Shown: positions 1-8,928 of the stretch, piece by piece
Layout of the letters: every line of letters starts with the position of its first letter
How positions within the stretch are numbered: the first letter of the stretch is position 1
Assembly: GCA_945925985.1 (NCBI GenBank)
Contig: CAMELV010000012.1
Coordinates: 45,107-109,106, forward strand
Source: Comamonas sp. lk
Lineage (GTDB): Bacteria > Pseudomonadota > Gammaproteobacteria > Burkholderiales > Burkholderiaceae_C
Direction: 5' to 3'
Length of the DNA: 64,000 nt
Notes under the pieces: generated by a model
Database searches by the model: none
What the model was told of the DNA's origin: nothing
What the model saw: only the letters and a program-made list of their open reading frames with translations
Program-made: the position numbers and the translations under genes

Positions 1-12
1 CTGAGCAAAGGC

Positions 13-1002
13 CTAGTCCAGCAGGCTCAGCATCAAGGCAATGCGGGCCTTGACGGGTGACAAACCGGTCGAATCCGGCAGACGCTGCCCTGGCGTTGGC
101 AGCACGCAGCCGAAGGTGCACCTGGTACCACGCCACACATGCACGCCTATGGCTTGGGCCCGCACTAACGCTGCTTCCAAATCCTGGTGAAGTGAGCCGT
201 TACCGGTGCCCGCCACCACCAGCCCCCGCAGCGGCTCCAGCCCAGTGTGGGCAGGGGCCAACAGTGCATCCACCACTGCACCACTAGCCCCGGCATGACT
301 GAGCACCAGTTCCACCCGAGGCCAGTGGCTGATGCTTGCTATCGAACACATAGCTCCTTCGCTGGCTCCGACAAGAGCCGAAGACCAACTTTTCACAAGG
401 CGAATGATGCCTTCCTCCACATAGCCAAGTGGTCCGGCATCACCAGACCCGAACGCGTCGAGCCGATAGGGATGGACCTTCTGCACATCCAACGCACAGT
501 GCAACACGCCCGCACAGACTGCCAACACGCCGCAGGCGCCAGATACGCCGGCCACGGCGACCGCATCCAGCAGATTCTGGGGGCCATCCGGCGAAAGCGC
601 AGTGGCCGGTCGCATGGCGCAGGTCAGTACGACCGGTTTGCCTGCTAGAGCGGCCAAGGGCAACACCGACAGCAGAAAATAAGCGGTCTCTTCCAGTGTG
701 TCAGTACCATGGGTGACCACGATACCCCGGACATCATCCTGAGCGAGATAGTGGTCGACGCGCAACGCAAGTTGTTGCCAAACGGCAAACGTCATGTCCT
801 TGCTGTCAAGCTGCGCCACCTGCTCCGAAACCAGGGAACAACCGGCCAACACGTCGGCCATACCCTGAACCCCTCGCAACAATTCGGCTATCGGCAACTG
901 TGCGGCGGCGTACGCCAGATTGCCAGACGGATGACTGGCCACCCCGGCAATCGTGCCCCCAGTGCCCAGCACAACGATCTTTTCAACTATTTTTAGGACC
1001 AT
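13..1002 (-). CDS. L-asparaginase
   Basis: Hydrolyses L-asparagine to aspartate and ammonia. The N-terminus has the first asparaginase threonine motif GTGGTIAG (about residues 13-20), and the second, HGTDTLEET, is at about residues 98-106. The length of 329 residues is normal for the family. I chose the ATG at 1002; an in-frame TTG three codons upstream is possible. No signal peptide is visible, so a cytoplasmic enzyme is likely. The gene is divergent from lexA, and the start lies 20 bp from the first of two SOS boxes, so partial LexA influence is conceivable but unproven. Type I versus type II cannot be decided from the sequence alone. Confidence 0.9.
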   Translation of the reverse strand: MVLKIVEKIVVLGTGGTIAGVASHPSGNLAYAAAQLPIAELLRGVQGMADVLAGCSLVSEQVAQLDSKDMTFAVWQQLALRVDHYLAQDDVRGIVVTHGTDTLEETAYFLLSVLPLAALAGKPVVLTCAMRPATALSPDGPQNLLDAVAVAGVSGACGVLAVCAGVLHCALDVQKVHPYRLDAFGSGDAGPLGYVEEGIIRLVKSWSSALVGASEGAMCSIASISHWPRVELVLSHAGASGAVVDALLAPAHTGLEPLRGLVVAGTGNGSLHQDLEAALVRAQAIGVHVWRGTRCTFGCVLPTPGQRLPDSTGLSPVKARIALMLSLLD

Positions 1003-1022
1003 CTCTTGCAAACTTTATAAAA

Positions 1023-1057
1023 CTGGTTAAAAATACAGTTACTGGATATGAAACCAG
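1023..1057 (+). promoter_or_regulatory. Two tandem LexA (SOS) boxes
   Basis: Two sites of the form CTG-N10-CAG occur in the lexA/asparaginase divergent region. The first is at 1023-1038 (CTGG, 8 nt, ACAG) and the second at 1042-1057 (CTGG, 8 nt, CCAG). Their starts are 19 bp apart and they lie 43-78 bp upstream of the lexA start codon. This mirrors the double operator known upstream of lexA in gammaproteobacteria, so autoregulation is the obvious reading. Confidence 0.75.
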
Positions 1058-1100
1058 TGTTTTACCGCCCAGCAACGCACAACACCGCCCAGGAGTCGCC

Positions 1101-1775
1101 ATGCTTGAGAGCCCCAAATTGACCGCCCGCCAGCAACAAATCCTGGATTTGATCCAGGGGGCCATTGCCCGCACCGGCGCACCACCCACACGAGCCGAAA
1201 TTGCGACCGAACTGGGATTCAAGTCGGCCAATGCCGCCGAAGAGCATTTGCAAGCCCTGGCCCGCAAAGGCGTTATCGAGCTCGTGAGCGGGACGTCGCG
1301 CGGCATTCGGCTCAGAAGCGACGCCATGCGCTCCATCAATGCGTTACGCAGCAAGCAGTATTCTCAGCCCCTGCCGGGCTTTGCCCAACTGGCCTTGCCA
1401 CTCATTGGACGGGTTGCCGCTGGCTCCCCCATTCTCGCGCAAGAGCATGTCGACCAAACCTATTACCTGGAAAACAGCTTGTTTCAGCGCAAGCCCGACT
1501 ACCTGCTCAAGGTACGCGGCATGTCCATGCGCGACGCCGGCATCATGGACGGCGACTTGCTGGCCGTACAAGCCACAAAAGACGCCAAGAACGGGCAAAT
1601 CATAGTCGCCCGCCTTGGCGACGAAGTCACCGTCAAACGCTTCCGGCGCAACAAAGACCTGATTGAGTTGCACCCTGAAAACCCTGACTACCAAACCATC
1701 GTGGTCGAGCCAGGCGAGCCGTTTGAAATCGAAGGACTGGCCGTTGGCCTGATCCGCAACACCATGCTGATGTGA
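1101..1775 (+). CDS. lexA: LexA repressor
   Basis: SOS-response repressor and self-cleaving serine protease (S24 family), 224 residues. The N-terminal winged helix-turn-helix begins [12 protein letters not shown]. The Ala-Gly cleavage bond is in RVAAGSP (about residues 107/108). The catalytic Ser is in GMSMRDAG (about 142) and the catalytic Lys in VTVKRF (about 179). The ATG at 1101 is preceded by AGGAG at 1091-1095, which fixes the start, although the frame is open further upstream. Two SOS boxes precede it. RecA-stimulated cleavage after DNA damage would derepress the regulon and lexA itself. Confidence 0.97.
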   Translation: MLESPKLTARQQQILDLIQGAIARTGAPPTRAEIATELGFKSANAAEEHLQALARKGVIELVSGTSRGIRLRSDAMRSINALRSKQYSQPLPGFAQLALPLIGRVAAGSPILAQEHVDQTYYLENSLFQRKPDYLLKVRGMSMRDAGIMDGDLLAVQATKDAKNGQIIVARLGDEVTVKRFRRNKDLIELHPENPDYQTIVVEPGEPFEIEGLAVGLIRNTMLM

Positions 1776-1794
1776 TCAGCCAAGGACCCAACCC

Positions 1795-2139
1795 ATGAGC
1801 ATTGCCCTCTCCCCGACTTCCGACCAGATGCCCCCTGTGCAAGCATGGGCACGCTGGCTGCTACCCCAACCAAGCCGAGCTCGCGCCCAACAAGCGCCAA
1901 GCGCGCAGGGCATACACCGGTCAAATACTCCTAATTCGATAGCATACAAACCAATGGCAGCAAGGGCTAGAGGCATTTATCATGCTCAAACACACCGCGC
2001 CTGGCCGCTGCGCATTGAGCGCATCGTCGAGTCCGGCCAACCCGCCAGCCATGTCGGCCGAATGGTCATGTCTGGTCGCATGGCAGATGTCTGCGCCGAA
2101 CTTGACCGATTGGTCGCCCGCGAATCTGCCTGCCAATAA
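1795..2139 (+). CDS. Hypothetical protein downstream of lexA
   Basis: A 114-residue frame starting 19 bp after lexA, with AAGGA about 10 nt before the ATG. I do not recognise a family with certainty. The C-terminal part (from about residue 65) is charged and helical-looking, with the segment VCAELDRLVARESA, and resembles a small conserved Burkholderiales protein. The middle (about residues 44-61) is encoded by a dispersed repeat also found elsewhere in the window, read through in frame. Position suggests co-transcription with lexA and therefore possible SOS control. The N-terminal half is low-complexity (W, P, A, Q), so the gene may be decaying. Confidence 0.5.
   Translation: MSIALSPTSDQMPPVQAWARWLLPQPSRARAQQAPSAQGIHRSNTPNSIAYKPMAARARGIYHAQTHRAWPLRIERIVESGQPASHVGRMVMSGRMADVCAELDRLVARESACQ
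1930..1982. repeat. Dispersed Comamonadaceae-type short repeat, copy a
   Basis: Carries GATAGC, then GCAGCAAGGGCTAGAGGCAT. The GCAGCAAGGGCTAG core recurs at about 36056-36069 in hpnC, and its reverse complement, less exactly, at about 37927-37975 in hpnE. It lies inside the reading frame downstream of lexA without breaking it. Confidence 0.6.
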
Positions 2140-2252
2140 ATTGGTAATTCTGGGCTGGCCGGATGAGTCCAGCTTACCAACCCCAGGCGCCATAGTGCAA
2201 GAAATTGCATTGGTGGCTCGGTAGCCCGTCCTACCAAGGCACAATCACTTCC

Positions 2253-3260
2253 ATGAATATTGTGATCCTTGATGACTACCAAGACGCCGTGAGAAAGCTG
2301 CCCTGCGCAGTTCGGCTGGAACCCTATCAGGCCAAGGTCTACACCAACACCGTCAAAGGCCTGGGCCAGTTGTCCGTGCGCCTGAAGGACGCCGACGTGA
2401 TTGTTCTAAATCGGGAGCGCACCCACTTGCCGCGCGCCTTGATTGAAAAGCTGCCCAAGCTGAAACTTGTGGTTCAAACCGGCAAAATCGGCCCGCATGT
2501 GGACGTGGCAGCCTGCTCCGAGCGGGGCATAGCCGTCGCAGACGGCACTGGCTCGCCTACAGCGCCGGCAGAGCTCACCTGGGCACTGATCATGGCCGCT
2601 ATGCGCCGCCTGCCCCATTACATTGCCAACCTGAAGCACGGAGTCTGGCAGCAGTCAGGGTTGAAGTCGGGCGCTATGCCCCCCAATTTTGGCGTCGGTA
2701 CAGTGCTCAAGGGGAAAACTCTGGGGGTCTGGGGCTACGGAAAAATTGGCCAAGTCGTGGCTGGTTATGGCGAGGCCTTCGGCATGAGGGTTCTGGTCTG
2801 GGGACGTGACTCGTCGCGCGAACGAGCCGTCGTCGATGGCTTTGAAGCGGCCAGCAGCCGCGACGACTTCTTCGCGCAGTGTGACGTTCTTTCGCTCCAC
2901 TTGCGTTTGTCTGATGACACCCGCGGCACGGTGCGGCTGGACGACCTGTCGAAGATGAAGCCGACCGCCGTGCTGGTCAACACCTCACGCGCTGAATTAA
3001 TTGAAACCGATGCACTCATGGCGGCACTGAACCGTGGCCGCCCCGGTCTGGCCGCCGTCGACGTGTTTGAGTCAGAGCCCATCTTGCAAGGCCATGCCCT
3101 GCTGCGGTTGGAGAACTGCATTTGCACGCCCCACATCGGCTATGTCGAGCAAAACAGCTACGAGTTGTACTTCAGCGCAGCGTTTGACAACGTCATCAAC
3201 TTCATCAAAGGCACACCGACCAACATCGTCAATCCAGGCGCGCTGCAGGTTCGCCGCTGA
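2253..3260 (+). CDS. D-2-hydroxyacid dehydrogenase (NAD-dependent, phosphoglycerate dehydrogenase-like)
   Basis: 335 residues. The Rossmann nucleotide-binding loop GYGKIG is at about residues 161-166. The family triad is present: Arg in NTSRAEL (about 246), Glu in ESEPI (about 275) and His in TPHIGY (about 294). It should reversibly oxidise a D-2-hydroxy acid to the 2-oxo acid with NAD(P). The specific substrate is not readable from sequence; SerA-like, glyoxylate reductase-like and other members share this pattern. The ATG at 2253 gives the normal N-terminus MNIVILDDY. It sits between lexA and an acyl-CoA catabolic block but is probably its own unit. Confidence 0.88.
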   Translation: MNIVILDDYQDAVRKLPCAVRLEPYQAKVYTNTVKGLGQLSVRLKDADVIVLNRERTHLPRALIEKLPKLKLVVQTGKIGPHVDVAACSERGIAVADGTGSPTAPAELTWALIMAAMRRLPHYIANLKHGVWQQSGLKSGAMPPNFGVGTVLKGKTLGVWGYGKIGQVVAGYGEAFGMRVLVWGRDSSRERAVVDGFEAASSRDDFFAQCDVLSLHLRLSDDTRGTVRLDDLSKMKPTAVLVNTSRAELIETDALMAALNRGRPGLAAVDVFESEPILQGHALLRLENCICTPHIGYVEQNSYELYFSAAFDNVINFIKGTPTNIVNPGALQVRR

Positions 3261-3327
3261 TCAACAACAGGCTCTGGTGATCGGCCAGCCCTCGGCTTTG
3301 GCCCACTGGCTAGCCATAATCAAAAAC

Positions 3328-4848
3328 ATGATTCCCCATTTTTTACAGGTCGGCATTGTCGGCGCGGGCGCCATGGGCCGCGGCATCGCTCAATTGGCGG
3401 CCCAGGCGGGCAGCAGTGTCTGGCTCTTCGACACCGAATACAGCGCCAGCGCTGCAGCGCAAGCAGCGGTCTTTTCACAATGGGACAAGCTGCAAGCCAA
3501 GGGCCGACTGGATCAGGCTCAGGTAGCAAGCTACAAGTCGCGCCTGCACTGCGTGGCTGCCTTGGCCGATTTGGCCTCCTGCCAATTGGTGGTGGAAGCA
3601 ATCGTGGAACGGCTGGATGCCAAGGCCAACCTTTTTAGCCAACTCGAGCAACTGCTGGCGCCCGATGCTGTGCTGGCCAGCAACACGTCATCGCTGTCGA
3701 TCACGGCCCTGGGCGCCCGGCTCAATCGGCCGCAGAGGCTGGCAGGCTTTCACTTCTTCAACCCTGTGCCACTGATGAAAGTGGTTGAGGTCATCGCTGG
3801 CCTGAAGACTGACGTAAGGGTGTGCGACGCTTTGTCTGTGTTTGCCAGGCAAATGGGCCACACCCCGGTAAGGGCTCAAGATACCCCCGGCTTCATCGTC
3901 AACCATGCCGGGCGCGGTTACGGCACAGAGGCACTGCGACTGGTGGGCGAGGGCGTGGCCGACTTCGCGACCGTCGATCGCATCCTGAAAGACCAAATTG
4001 GCTTCAAGCTCGGTCCGTTTGAGTTGATGGACCTCACCGCCCTCGACGTTTCCCATCCGGTGATGGAATCTGTCTACCACCAGTACTACGAGGAGCCGCG
4101 GTACCGACCGAGCGTGATCACGGCACAGCGGCTCGCCGGCGGGCTGCTGGGGAAAAAGGTGGGCGAAGGTTTCTACAGCTACCACCAAGGCGTTGCTCAG
4201 ATCAGCCCCGAACCCAGCACGCCAAGGGTCGACGAGGTGCCCCCGATATGGGTGTCCCCACGCGCAGCGCGACGAGCCGAGTTGCTGCTGCTGCTCAAAA
4301 CCCTCGGTGCCCGGATAGAAACAGGCGCGTCGCCGTCGCCGCAGGACCTGTGTCTCGTGGCGCCGCTGGGTTTTGACGTCACCACAGTGGCCGTTGTGGA
4401 ACGCCTCGACCCGGCTCGCACCCTAGGCATTGACATGCTGGTGGATGACACCACAACAAAACGCCGAGTTCTAGCGACTAATCCGGCCACTCGGCTCGAC
4501 ATTCGTCAAGCCGCTCATGCCCTGTTTGCAAGGGATGGCAAGTCAGTCAGCGTGATCCGCGACAGTGGTGGATTTGTCACGCAACGGGTGGTTGCAACTA
4601 TTGTCAACATTGCCAGCGATATTTGTCAGCAAGGCATTTGTTCACCCAACGACCTGGAGACCGCAGTCCAACTTGGTCTGGGTTACCCCAGCGGGCCGCT
4701 GGCCCTGGGCAATCTGTTGGGGCCAACCAACGTGCTGGAGGTTCTATTCAACATGCAAACCGTTTACGGTGACCCGCGCTACCGTCCAAGCCCCTGGCTG
4801 AGACGGCGCGGAGCGATTGGCTTGAGCCTGTTACACGTCGAAGAGTGA
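3328..4848 (+). CDS. paaH: 3-hydroxyacyl-CoA dehydrogenase, PaaH type
   Basis: 506 residues, the length of the PaaH/PaaC-type enzyme with two C-terminal 3HCDH domains. The NAD-binding loop GAGAMGRGIAQ is at about residues 12-22, and the signature FHFFNPVPLMKVVEVI follows at about 137-152. The second C-terminal domain ends near GYPSGPLALGNLLG. It oxidises L-3-hydroxyacyl-CoA to 3-oxoacyl-CoA. The ATG at 3328 was chosen because the Rossmann fold begins right after it, although the frame is open upstream inside the previous gene. The stop is 7 bp before the enoyl-CoA hydratase gene, so the two are very likely one transcript. The link to phenylacetate catabolism is family-based; no paaABCDE genes are in the window. 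Confidence 0.88.
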   Translation: MIPHFLQVGIVGAGAMGRGIAQLAAQAGSSVWLFDTEYSASAAAQAAVFSQWDKLQAKGRLDQAQVASYKSRLHCVAALADLASCQLVVEAIVERLDAKANLFSQLEQLLAPDAVLASNTSSLSITALGARLNRPQRLAGFHFFNPVPLMKVVEVIAGLKTDVRVCDALSVFARQMGHTPVRAQDTPGFIVNHAGRGYGTEALRLVGEGVADFATVDRILKDQIGFKLGPFELMDLTALDVSHPVMESVYHQYYEEPRYRPSVITAQRLAGGLLGKKVGEGFYSYHQGVAQISPEPSTPRVDEVPPIWVSPRAARRAELLLLLKTLGARIETGASPSPQDLCLVAPLGFDVTTVAVVERLDPARTLGIDMLVDDTTTKRRVLATNPATRLDIRQAAHALFARDGKSVSVIRDSGGFVTQRVVATIVNIASDICQQGICSPNDLETAVQLGLGYPSGPLALGNLLGPTNVLEVLFNMQTVYGDPRYRPSPWLRRRGAIGLSLLHVEE

Positions 4849-4855
4849 CTTCCCG

Positions 4856-5635
4856 ATGGCTGCCGAACTCCATCAAAGCCGCTCAGGCCAGACCCTGGTC
4901 CTGACCATTGCCAACCCAGAGCATCGCAACGCACTCGGCCCCGAGATCTATGCGGCAGGGCTTAGCGCTTTGTCTATGGCCAGTACGGATGCTGGCATCC
5001 GCTCGATCGTGATCACTGGTGCCGGTGGGGTCTTTAGCGCTGGCGGTAATTTGCAGCGCCTGCAAGCCAATAGGACCCAAGCACCTGAAGTCCAAGGCCA
5101 AAGCATCGAGGGCCTGCACCAATGGATCAAGTCGATCGCTCACTGCCCCAAACCGGTGATCGCAGCGGTAGAGGGTGCGGCAGCTGGAGCAGGCTTCTCA
5201 CTGGCACTGGCCTGTGACCTGCTGGTCACAGCCGATGACGCGGTCATGGTCATGGCCTACAGCTCCGTTGCCCTGTCACCGGATGGCGGAGGCACTTGGA
5301 GCCTTGCGCAGGCCCTGCCCCGTCAACTGGTGACAGAACTCCTGATGTGCGGCAACCGCATCAGTACCCGGCGCCTGCATGAACTTGGTGTGGTTAACCA
5401 GGTTGGCCCAAGTGGGACCGCGCTACAGATGGCTATGGCGTTGGCTGAAACCCTCAACGCCCGGGCTCCGAATGCCATGGCCAGCGCCAAGACCTTGACA
5501 CGTCAGGCCTACGCTCAAGACCTGAACCAGCAAATGGACCAGGAGCGCGACCACTTTGTGAACAACCTCCATCATGCCAACGCAGGCATTGGCATCACCG
5601 CGTTTCTCAACAAGACAACGCCACGCTATCTGTAG
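4856..5635 (+). CDS. Enoyl-CoA hydratase/isomerase family protein (oxepin-CoA hydrolase-like)
   Basis: 259 residues of the crotonase fold. The CoA-binding loop and first oxyanion segment are in VFSAGGNLQRL (about residues 60-70). The second oxyanion-hole glycine is in GAAAGAGFSLALACDL (about 106-121). SPDGGGTW (about 142-149) marks the active-site loop and matches PaaG-like isomerases and the alternative oxepin-CoA hydrolase group better than classic hydratases, which carry a Glu there. It follows the hydroxyacyl-CoA dehydrogenase by 7 bp. Together they could carry out two successive beta-oxidation-type steps on an aromatic or fatty acyl-CoA. Confidence 0.82.
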   Translation: MAAELHQSRSGQTLVLTIANPEHRNALGPEIYAAGLSALSMASTDAGIRSIVITGAGGVFSAGGNLQRLQANRTQAPEVQGQSIEGLHQWIKSIAHCPKPVIAAVEGAAAGAGFSLALACDLLVTADDAVMVMAYSSVALSPDGGGTWSLAQALPRQLVTELLMCGNRISTRRLHELGVVNQVGPSGTALQMAMALAETLNARAPNAMASAKTLTRQAYAQDLNQQMDQERDHFVNNLHHANAGIGITAFLNKTTPRYL

Positions 5636-5715
5636 ACTTGGCACGCGGCGTCCGGTTGGGCGACTGGTCCCGCGCGCGACAATCAAGCAGTTTTAAGTCA
5701 CCCACAAGACAGGCT

Positions 5716-6435
5716 ATGGACGATCCCATTCTTACCATCGACGAGCGCGAGGCGATCAATTCCGGTCGCTGGTTTGCGTCCTTATCTCCCTCCCTGCGTC
5801 ACGACATATTACGATGCGCCTACGTCAAACGGTTCAAGGACAGCGAGTTGATCGCCGCCCGAGGCGAGCCGCCAGAGGAGTGGATCGCCTGTGCTCGGGG
5901 TGCGGTACGGGTCAGCTCCACCTCGATCTCTGGCAAGCAGATCACACTAACCTACGTGGAGCCGGGCATCTGGTTCGGCGATGTGTCGATTTTCGACGGC
6001 GACCGGCGCACGCACGATGCTTACGCGCATGGCGACAGCACCATCCTGTGTGTGGCCAAGGCAGATTTCAAGAAGATTTTGGCCCTGCATGCGGAACTCT
6101 ACGAGGCGCTGTTGCGTCTGCATGCCCGACGCATACGCCAACTCTACGGTTTGGTCGAAGACCTGAACACCTTGCCGCTGCGGGCGCGTCTGGCCAAGCA
6201 GCTGCTGCATCTGGTTCGCAGCTATGGCGTGCCGTCACTGAGCGATGGCCGAGAGATACGCATTGGGCTTCAATTGGCGCAGGAAGAGTTGGCGCAACTG
6301 CTGGGCGCATCCCGTCAGCGTGTCAATCAGGAGCTCAAGTCCATGGAGCGTGAAGAAGCCATTCGCATAGAACCGGGCGGCTTGGTCATTCGCAACCGTG
6401 AGACCTTGATGCAAATCATTGACGCTGACCGGTAA
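5716..6435 (+). CDS. Crp/Fnr family transcriptional regulator
   Basis: 239 residues. An N-terminal cyclic-nucleotide-binding-like beta-barrel spans about residues 20-140, with the turn GIWFGDVSIFDGD. A long dimerisation helix follows, then a winged helix-turn-helix with EELAQLLGASRQRVNQEL near residues 195-212. The N-terminal cysteine cluster of Fnr is absent, so oxygen sensing by an iron-sulfur cluster is unlikely. The ATG at 5716 is chosen because it begins the conserved region; the frame is open upstream. It stands between two acyl-CoA catabolic pairs on the same strand and is a good candidate local regulator. The effector is unknown. Confidence 0.87.
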   Translation: MDDPILTIDEREAINSGRWFASLSPSLRHDILRCAYVKRFKDSELIAARGEPPEEWIACARGAVRVSSTSISGKQITLTYVEPGIWFGDVSIFDGDRRTHDAYAHGDSTILCVAKADFKKILALHAELYEALLRLHARRIRQLYGLVEDLNTLPLRARLAKQLLHLVRSYGVPSLSDGREIRIGLQLAQEELAQLLGASRQRVNQELKSMEREEAIRIEPGGLVIRNRETLMQIIDADR

Positions 6436-6459
6436 TAGCTTGTATATCTGAACTTATCC

Positions 6460-7545
6460 ATGAGTGAATTTGATCATTTTGTTGGCACCCGGCCCGTCCC
6501 GACGCAGCAGGCTTTTGACACAGATGCGCTCTGCGCGTGGCTAGAGGCTAACCTTCCCGGGTTCAAGGGCGCGCTCTCGGTCGAATCATTCAAGGGCGGT
6601 CAGTCCAACCCGACATACAAACTCATCGCAAACTCTGGCACCTATGTGATGCGGGCCAAGCCGGGACCCGTGGCGAAGCTGCTGCCCTCTGCCCATGCCA
6701 TTGAGCGCGAATTTGCAGTGATGAGCGGCTTGCAGGGCACCGATGTACCCGTGCCCCGAATGCTGTGCCTGTGCGAAGACGAGTCAGTGATTGGCCGCGC
6801 CTTCTACATCATGGAGTTCATGCCGGGACGAATCCTTTGGGACCAGTCACTCCCCGGCATGACACTGCCCGAGCGCGGTGCAACCTACGCTGAAATGAAT
6901 CGCGTTATAGCGGCGCTGCACACCGTTAAGTTTGCCGAGCGCGGACTGGCTGGCTTTGGCAAGCCAGGCAATTATTTTGAACGGCAAATTGGCCGCTGGA
7001 GCAGGCAATATGTCGCCTCGATCACCCAGCCCATCCCGGAAATGGACGAGTTGATGGCTTGGTTGCCTCAGCATATCCCGGCCATGGCCCGGGCTGAGCA
7101 TATGGTCAGCATCGTGCACGGCGACTTCCGCCTTGACAACTTGATGTTTCACCCCACAGAGCCGCGCATCATCGCCGTGCTGGACTGGGAGCTGTCGACG
7201 CTTGGGCATCCAATGGCTGATTTCAGCTACCACTGCATGGCCTGGCATATCCCGCCCGGCGCATTCCGCGGTATTGGCGGGCTTGATGTGGGCAGCCTCG
7301 GTATCCCCACCGAAGACGCTTACATCCGCAGTTACTGCGAGCGCACCGGCCTCACGACACCGGATGCGCTCAAGGCCGACTGGAACTTTTACCTTGCCTA
7401 CAACCTGTTTCGTCTGGCCGCTATCCTGCAAGGCATTGCCAAGCGGGTTGAGGCTGGCACGGCAGCCAGTGCGCAGGCCGTCAGTTCGGCCGCCGGCGCC
7501 AAACCATTGGCGCAGATGGCCTGGCAGTTCGCGCAGCGGGCCTGA
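6460..7545 (+). CDS. Phosphotransferase family protein (ACAD10/11-type, APH fold)
   Basis: 361 residues with the aminoglycoside-phosphotransferase/choline-kinase fold. The ATP-binding lysine is in YVMRAKPGP (about residue 67). The catalytic loop VHGDFRLDN is at about 222-230, followed by the metal-binding [12 protein letters not shown]. Proteins of this size encoded beside an acyl-CoA dehydrogenase correspond to the two halves of eukaryotic ACAD10/ACAD11. Recent work on those enzymes supports phosphorylation of 4-hydroxyacyl-CoA ahead of dehydrogenase-assisted elimination; applying that here is inference. The adjacent acyl-CoA dehydrogenase starts 44 bp downstream. Confidence 0.87.
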   Translation: MSEFDHFVGTRPVPTQQAFDTDALCAWLEANLPGFKGALSVESFKGGQSNPTYKLIANSGTYVMRAKPGPVAKLLPSAHAIEREFAVMSGLQGTDVPVPRMLCLCEDESVIGRAFYIMEFMPGRILWDQSLPGMTLPERGATYAEMNRVIAALHTVKFAERGLAGFGKPGNYFERQIGRWSRQYVASITQPIPEMDELMAWLPQHIPAMARAEHMVSIVHGDFRLDNLMFHPTEPRIIAVLDWELSTLGHPMADFSYHCMAWHIPPGAFRGIGGLDVGSLGIPTEDAYIRSYCERTGLTTPDALKADWNFYLAYNLFRLAAILQGIAKRVEAGTAASAQAVSSAAGAKPLAQMAWQFAQRA

Positions 7546-7589
7546 AACCAAATCCACTATTTTTGTCAACGGACACAACCGGAGATTCC

Positions 7590-8864
7590 ATGGACTTCGA
7601 CTACTCACCCAAAACCAAAGCGCTACAAGCCCAGCTACAAGCCTTCATGGACGAGCACATCTACCCGGCGGAGAGTGCCTACCATGCTGAAATTGTGGCC
7701 AACAGCGAAGCCGGCAAGCGATGGACGCCGCTCCAGACCATTGAAAAACTCAAGGTGAAGGCGCGTTCTGCCGGCCTGTGGAACTTGTTTCTTCCGGTTG
7801 ACAGCGCCGCCGCCTCGGGCTACGAGGGCGCAGGACTAACCAATCAGGAGTACGCGCCGTTGGCCGAGATCATGGGCCGTGTGATGTGGGCGAGTGAGGT
7901 CTTCAACTGCTCGGCCCCCGATACAGGCAATATGGAAACCATTGCCCGCTATGGCTCAGAGCAAGACAAGGCGCGTTGGCTCAAGCCCCTGCTGGAGGGC
8001 GAGATCCGTTCGGCCTTTGCTATGACGGAGCCTGATGTCGCCTCCAGTGACGCCACCAACATTGCCACGCGGATTGAACGCGATGGCGATGATTACGTGA
8101 TCAATGGCCGCAAGTGGTGGACATCGGGCGCCGGCGACCCCCGCTGCACCATCTACATCACCATGGGCAAGACAAACCCTGACGCGCCTCGCCACTCGCA
8201 ACAAAGCATGGTGCTAGTACCGGCCAATGCCTCTGGCCTAAAGGTCATCCGTCCGCTCAATGTGATGGGCTACGACGATGCGCCACACGGCCATATGGAG
8301 GTGGTTTTTGACAATGTGCGCGTGCCGGCCAGCAATATCTTGCTGGGCGAGGGCCGTGGCTTTGAAATCGCCCAGGGCCGCCTTGGGCCCGGACGAATCC
8401 ACCACTGCATGCGCTTGATCGGGTTGGCTGAGCGGGCACTTGAGTTGATGTGCAAGCGAGCCTCTTCACGCGTTGCCTTTGGCAAGACCGTGGCCTCGCA
8501 AACCGTGACGCAAGAGCGCATCGCTGAGGCACGCTGCAAGATCGATATGGCCAGGCTACTAACCCTCAAAGCGGCTTGGATGATGGACGTCGGCGGCAAC
8601 AAGTTTGCCAAAAATGAAATCGCCATGATCAAAGTGGTAGCACCCAACATGGCCTGCGAGGTGATCGACTGGGCCATTCAGGTACACGGCGGTGGCGGCA
8701 TGTGCGATGACTTCCCTCTGGCCTACAGCTATGTCAACGCCCGCACGCTGCGCTTTGCCGACGGCCCGGACGAAGTCCACCGTAACGCCATCGCCAAGAT
8801 GGAGCTGGGCAAGTACGCCGTTAACCCGAAGGCAGTACAGATGCCCGTCACCCGGGGCTGCTGA
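7590..8864 (+). CDS. Acyl-CoA dehydrogenase family protein
   Basis: 424 residues, FAD-dependent acyl-CoA dehydrogenase of the ACAD11-like group. Visible landmarks are the FAD/substrate segment [16 protein letters not shown] (about residues 146-161), WWTSGAGDP (about 178-186) and the C-terminal [15 protein letters not shown]. The ATG at 7590 follows CGGAG (7580-7584) and gives the family N-terminus MDFDYS. It directly follows the APH-fold kinase, a common bacterial pairing. With the upstream hydratase, hydroxyacyl-CoA dehydrogenase and Crp-like regulator this makes a compact acyl-CoA degradation block. Confidence 0.92.
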   Translation: MDFDYSPKTKALQAQLQAFMDEHIYPAESAYHAEIVANSEAGKRWTPLQTIEKLKVKARSAGLWNLFLPVDSAAASGYEGAGLTNQEYAPLAEIMGRVMWASEVFNCSAPDTGNMETIARYGSEQDKARWLKPLLEGEIRSAFAMTEPDVASSDATNIATRIERDGDDYVINGRKWWTSGAGDPRCTIYITMGKTNPDAPRHSQQSMVLVPANASGLKVIRPLNVMGYDDAPHGHMEVVFDNVRVPASNILLGEGRGFEIAQGRLGPGRIHHCMRLIGLAERALELMCKRASSRVAFGKTVASQTVTQERIAEARCKIDMARLLTLKAAWMMDVGGNKFAKNEIAMIKVVAPNMACEVIDWAIQVHGGGGMCDDFPLAYSYVNARTLRFADGPDEVHRNAIAKMELGKYAVNPKAVQMPVTRGC

Positions 8865-8928
8865 CGTGAGCGCTGGGGCGCAGTCAGCCAAGATTGGCGC
8901 CACTGACCCTTCGTGCAGGCTCACGACT

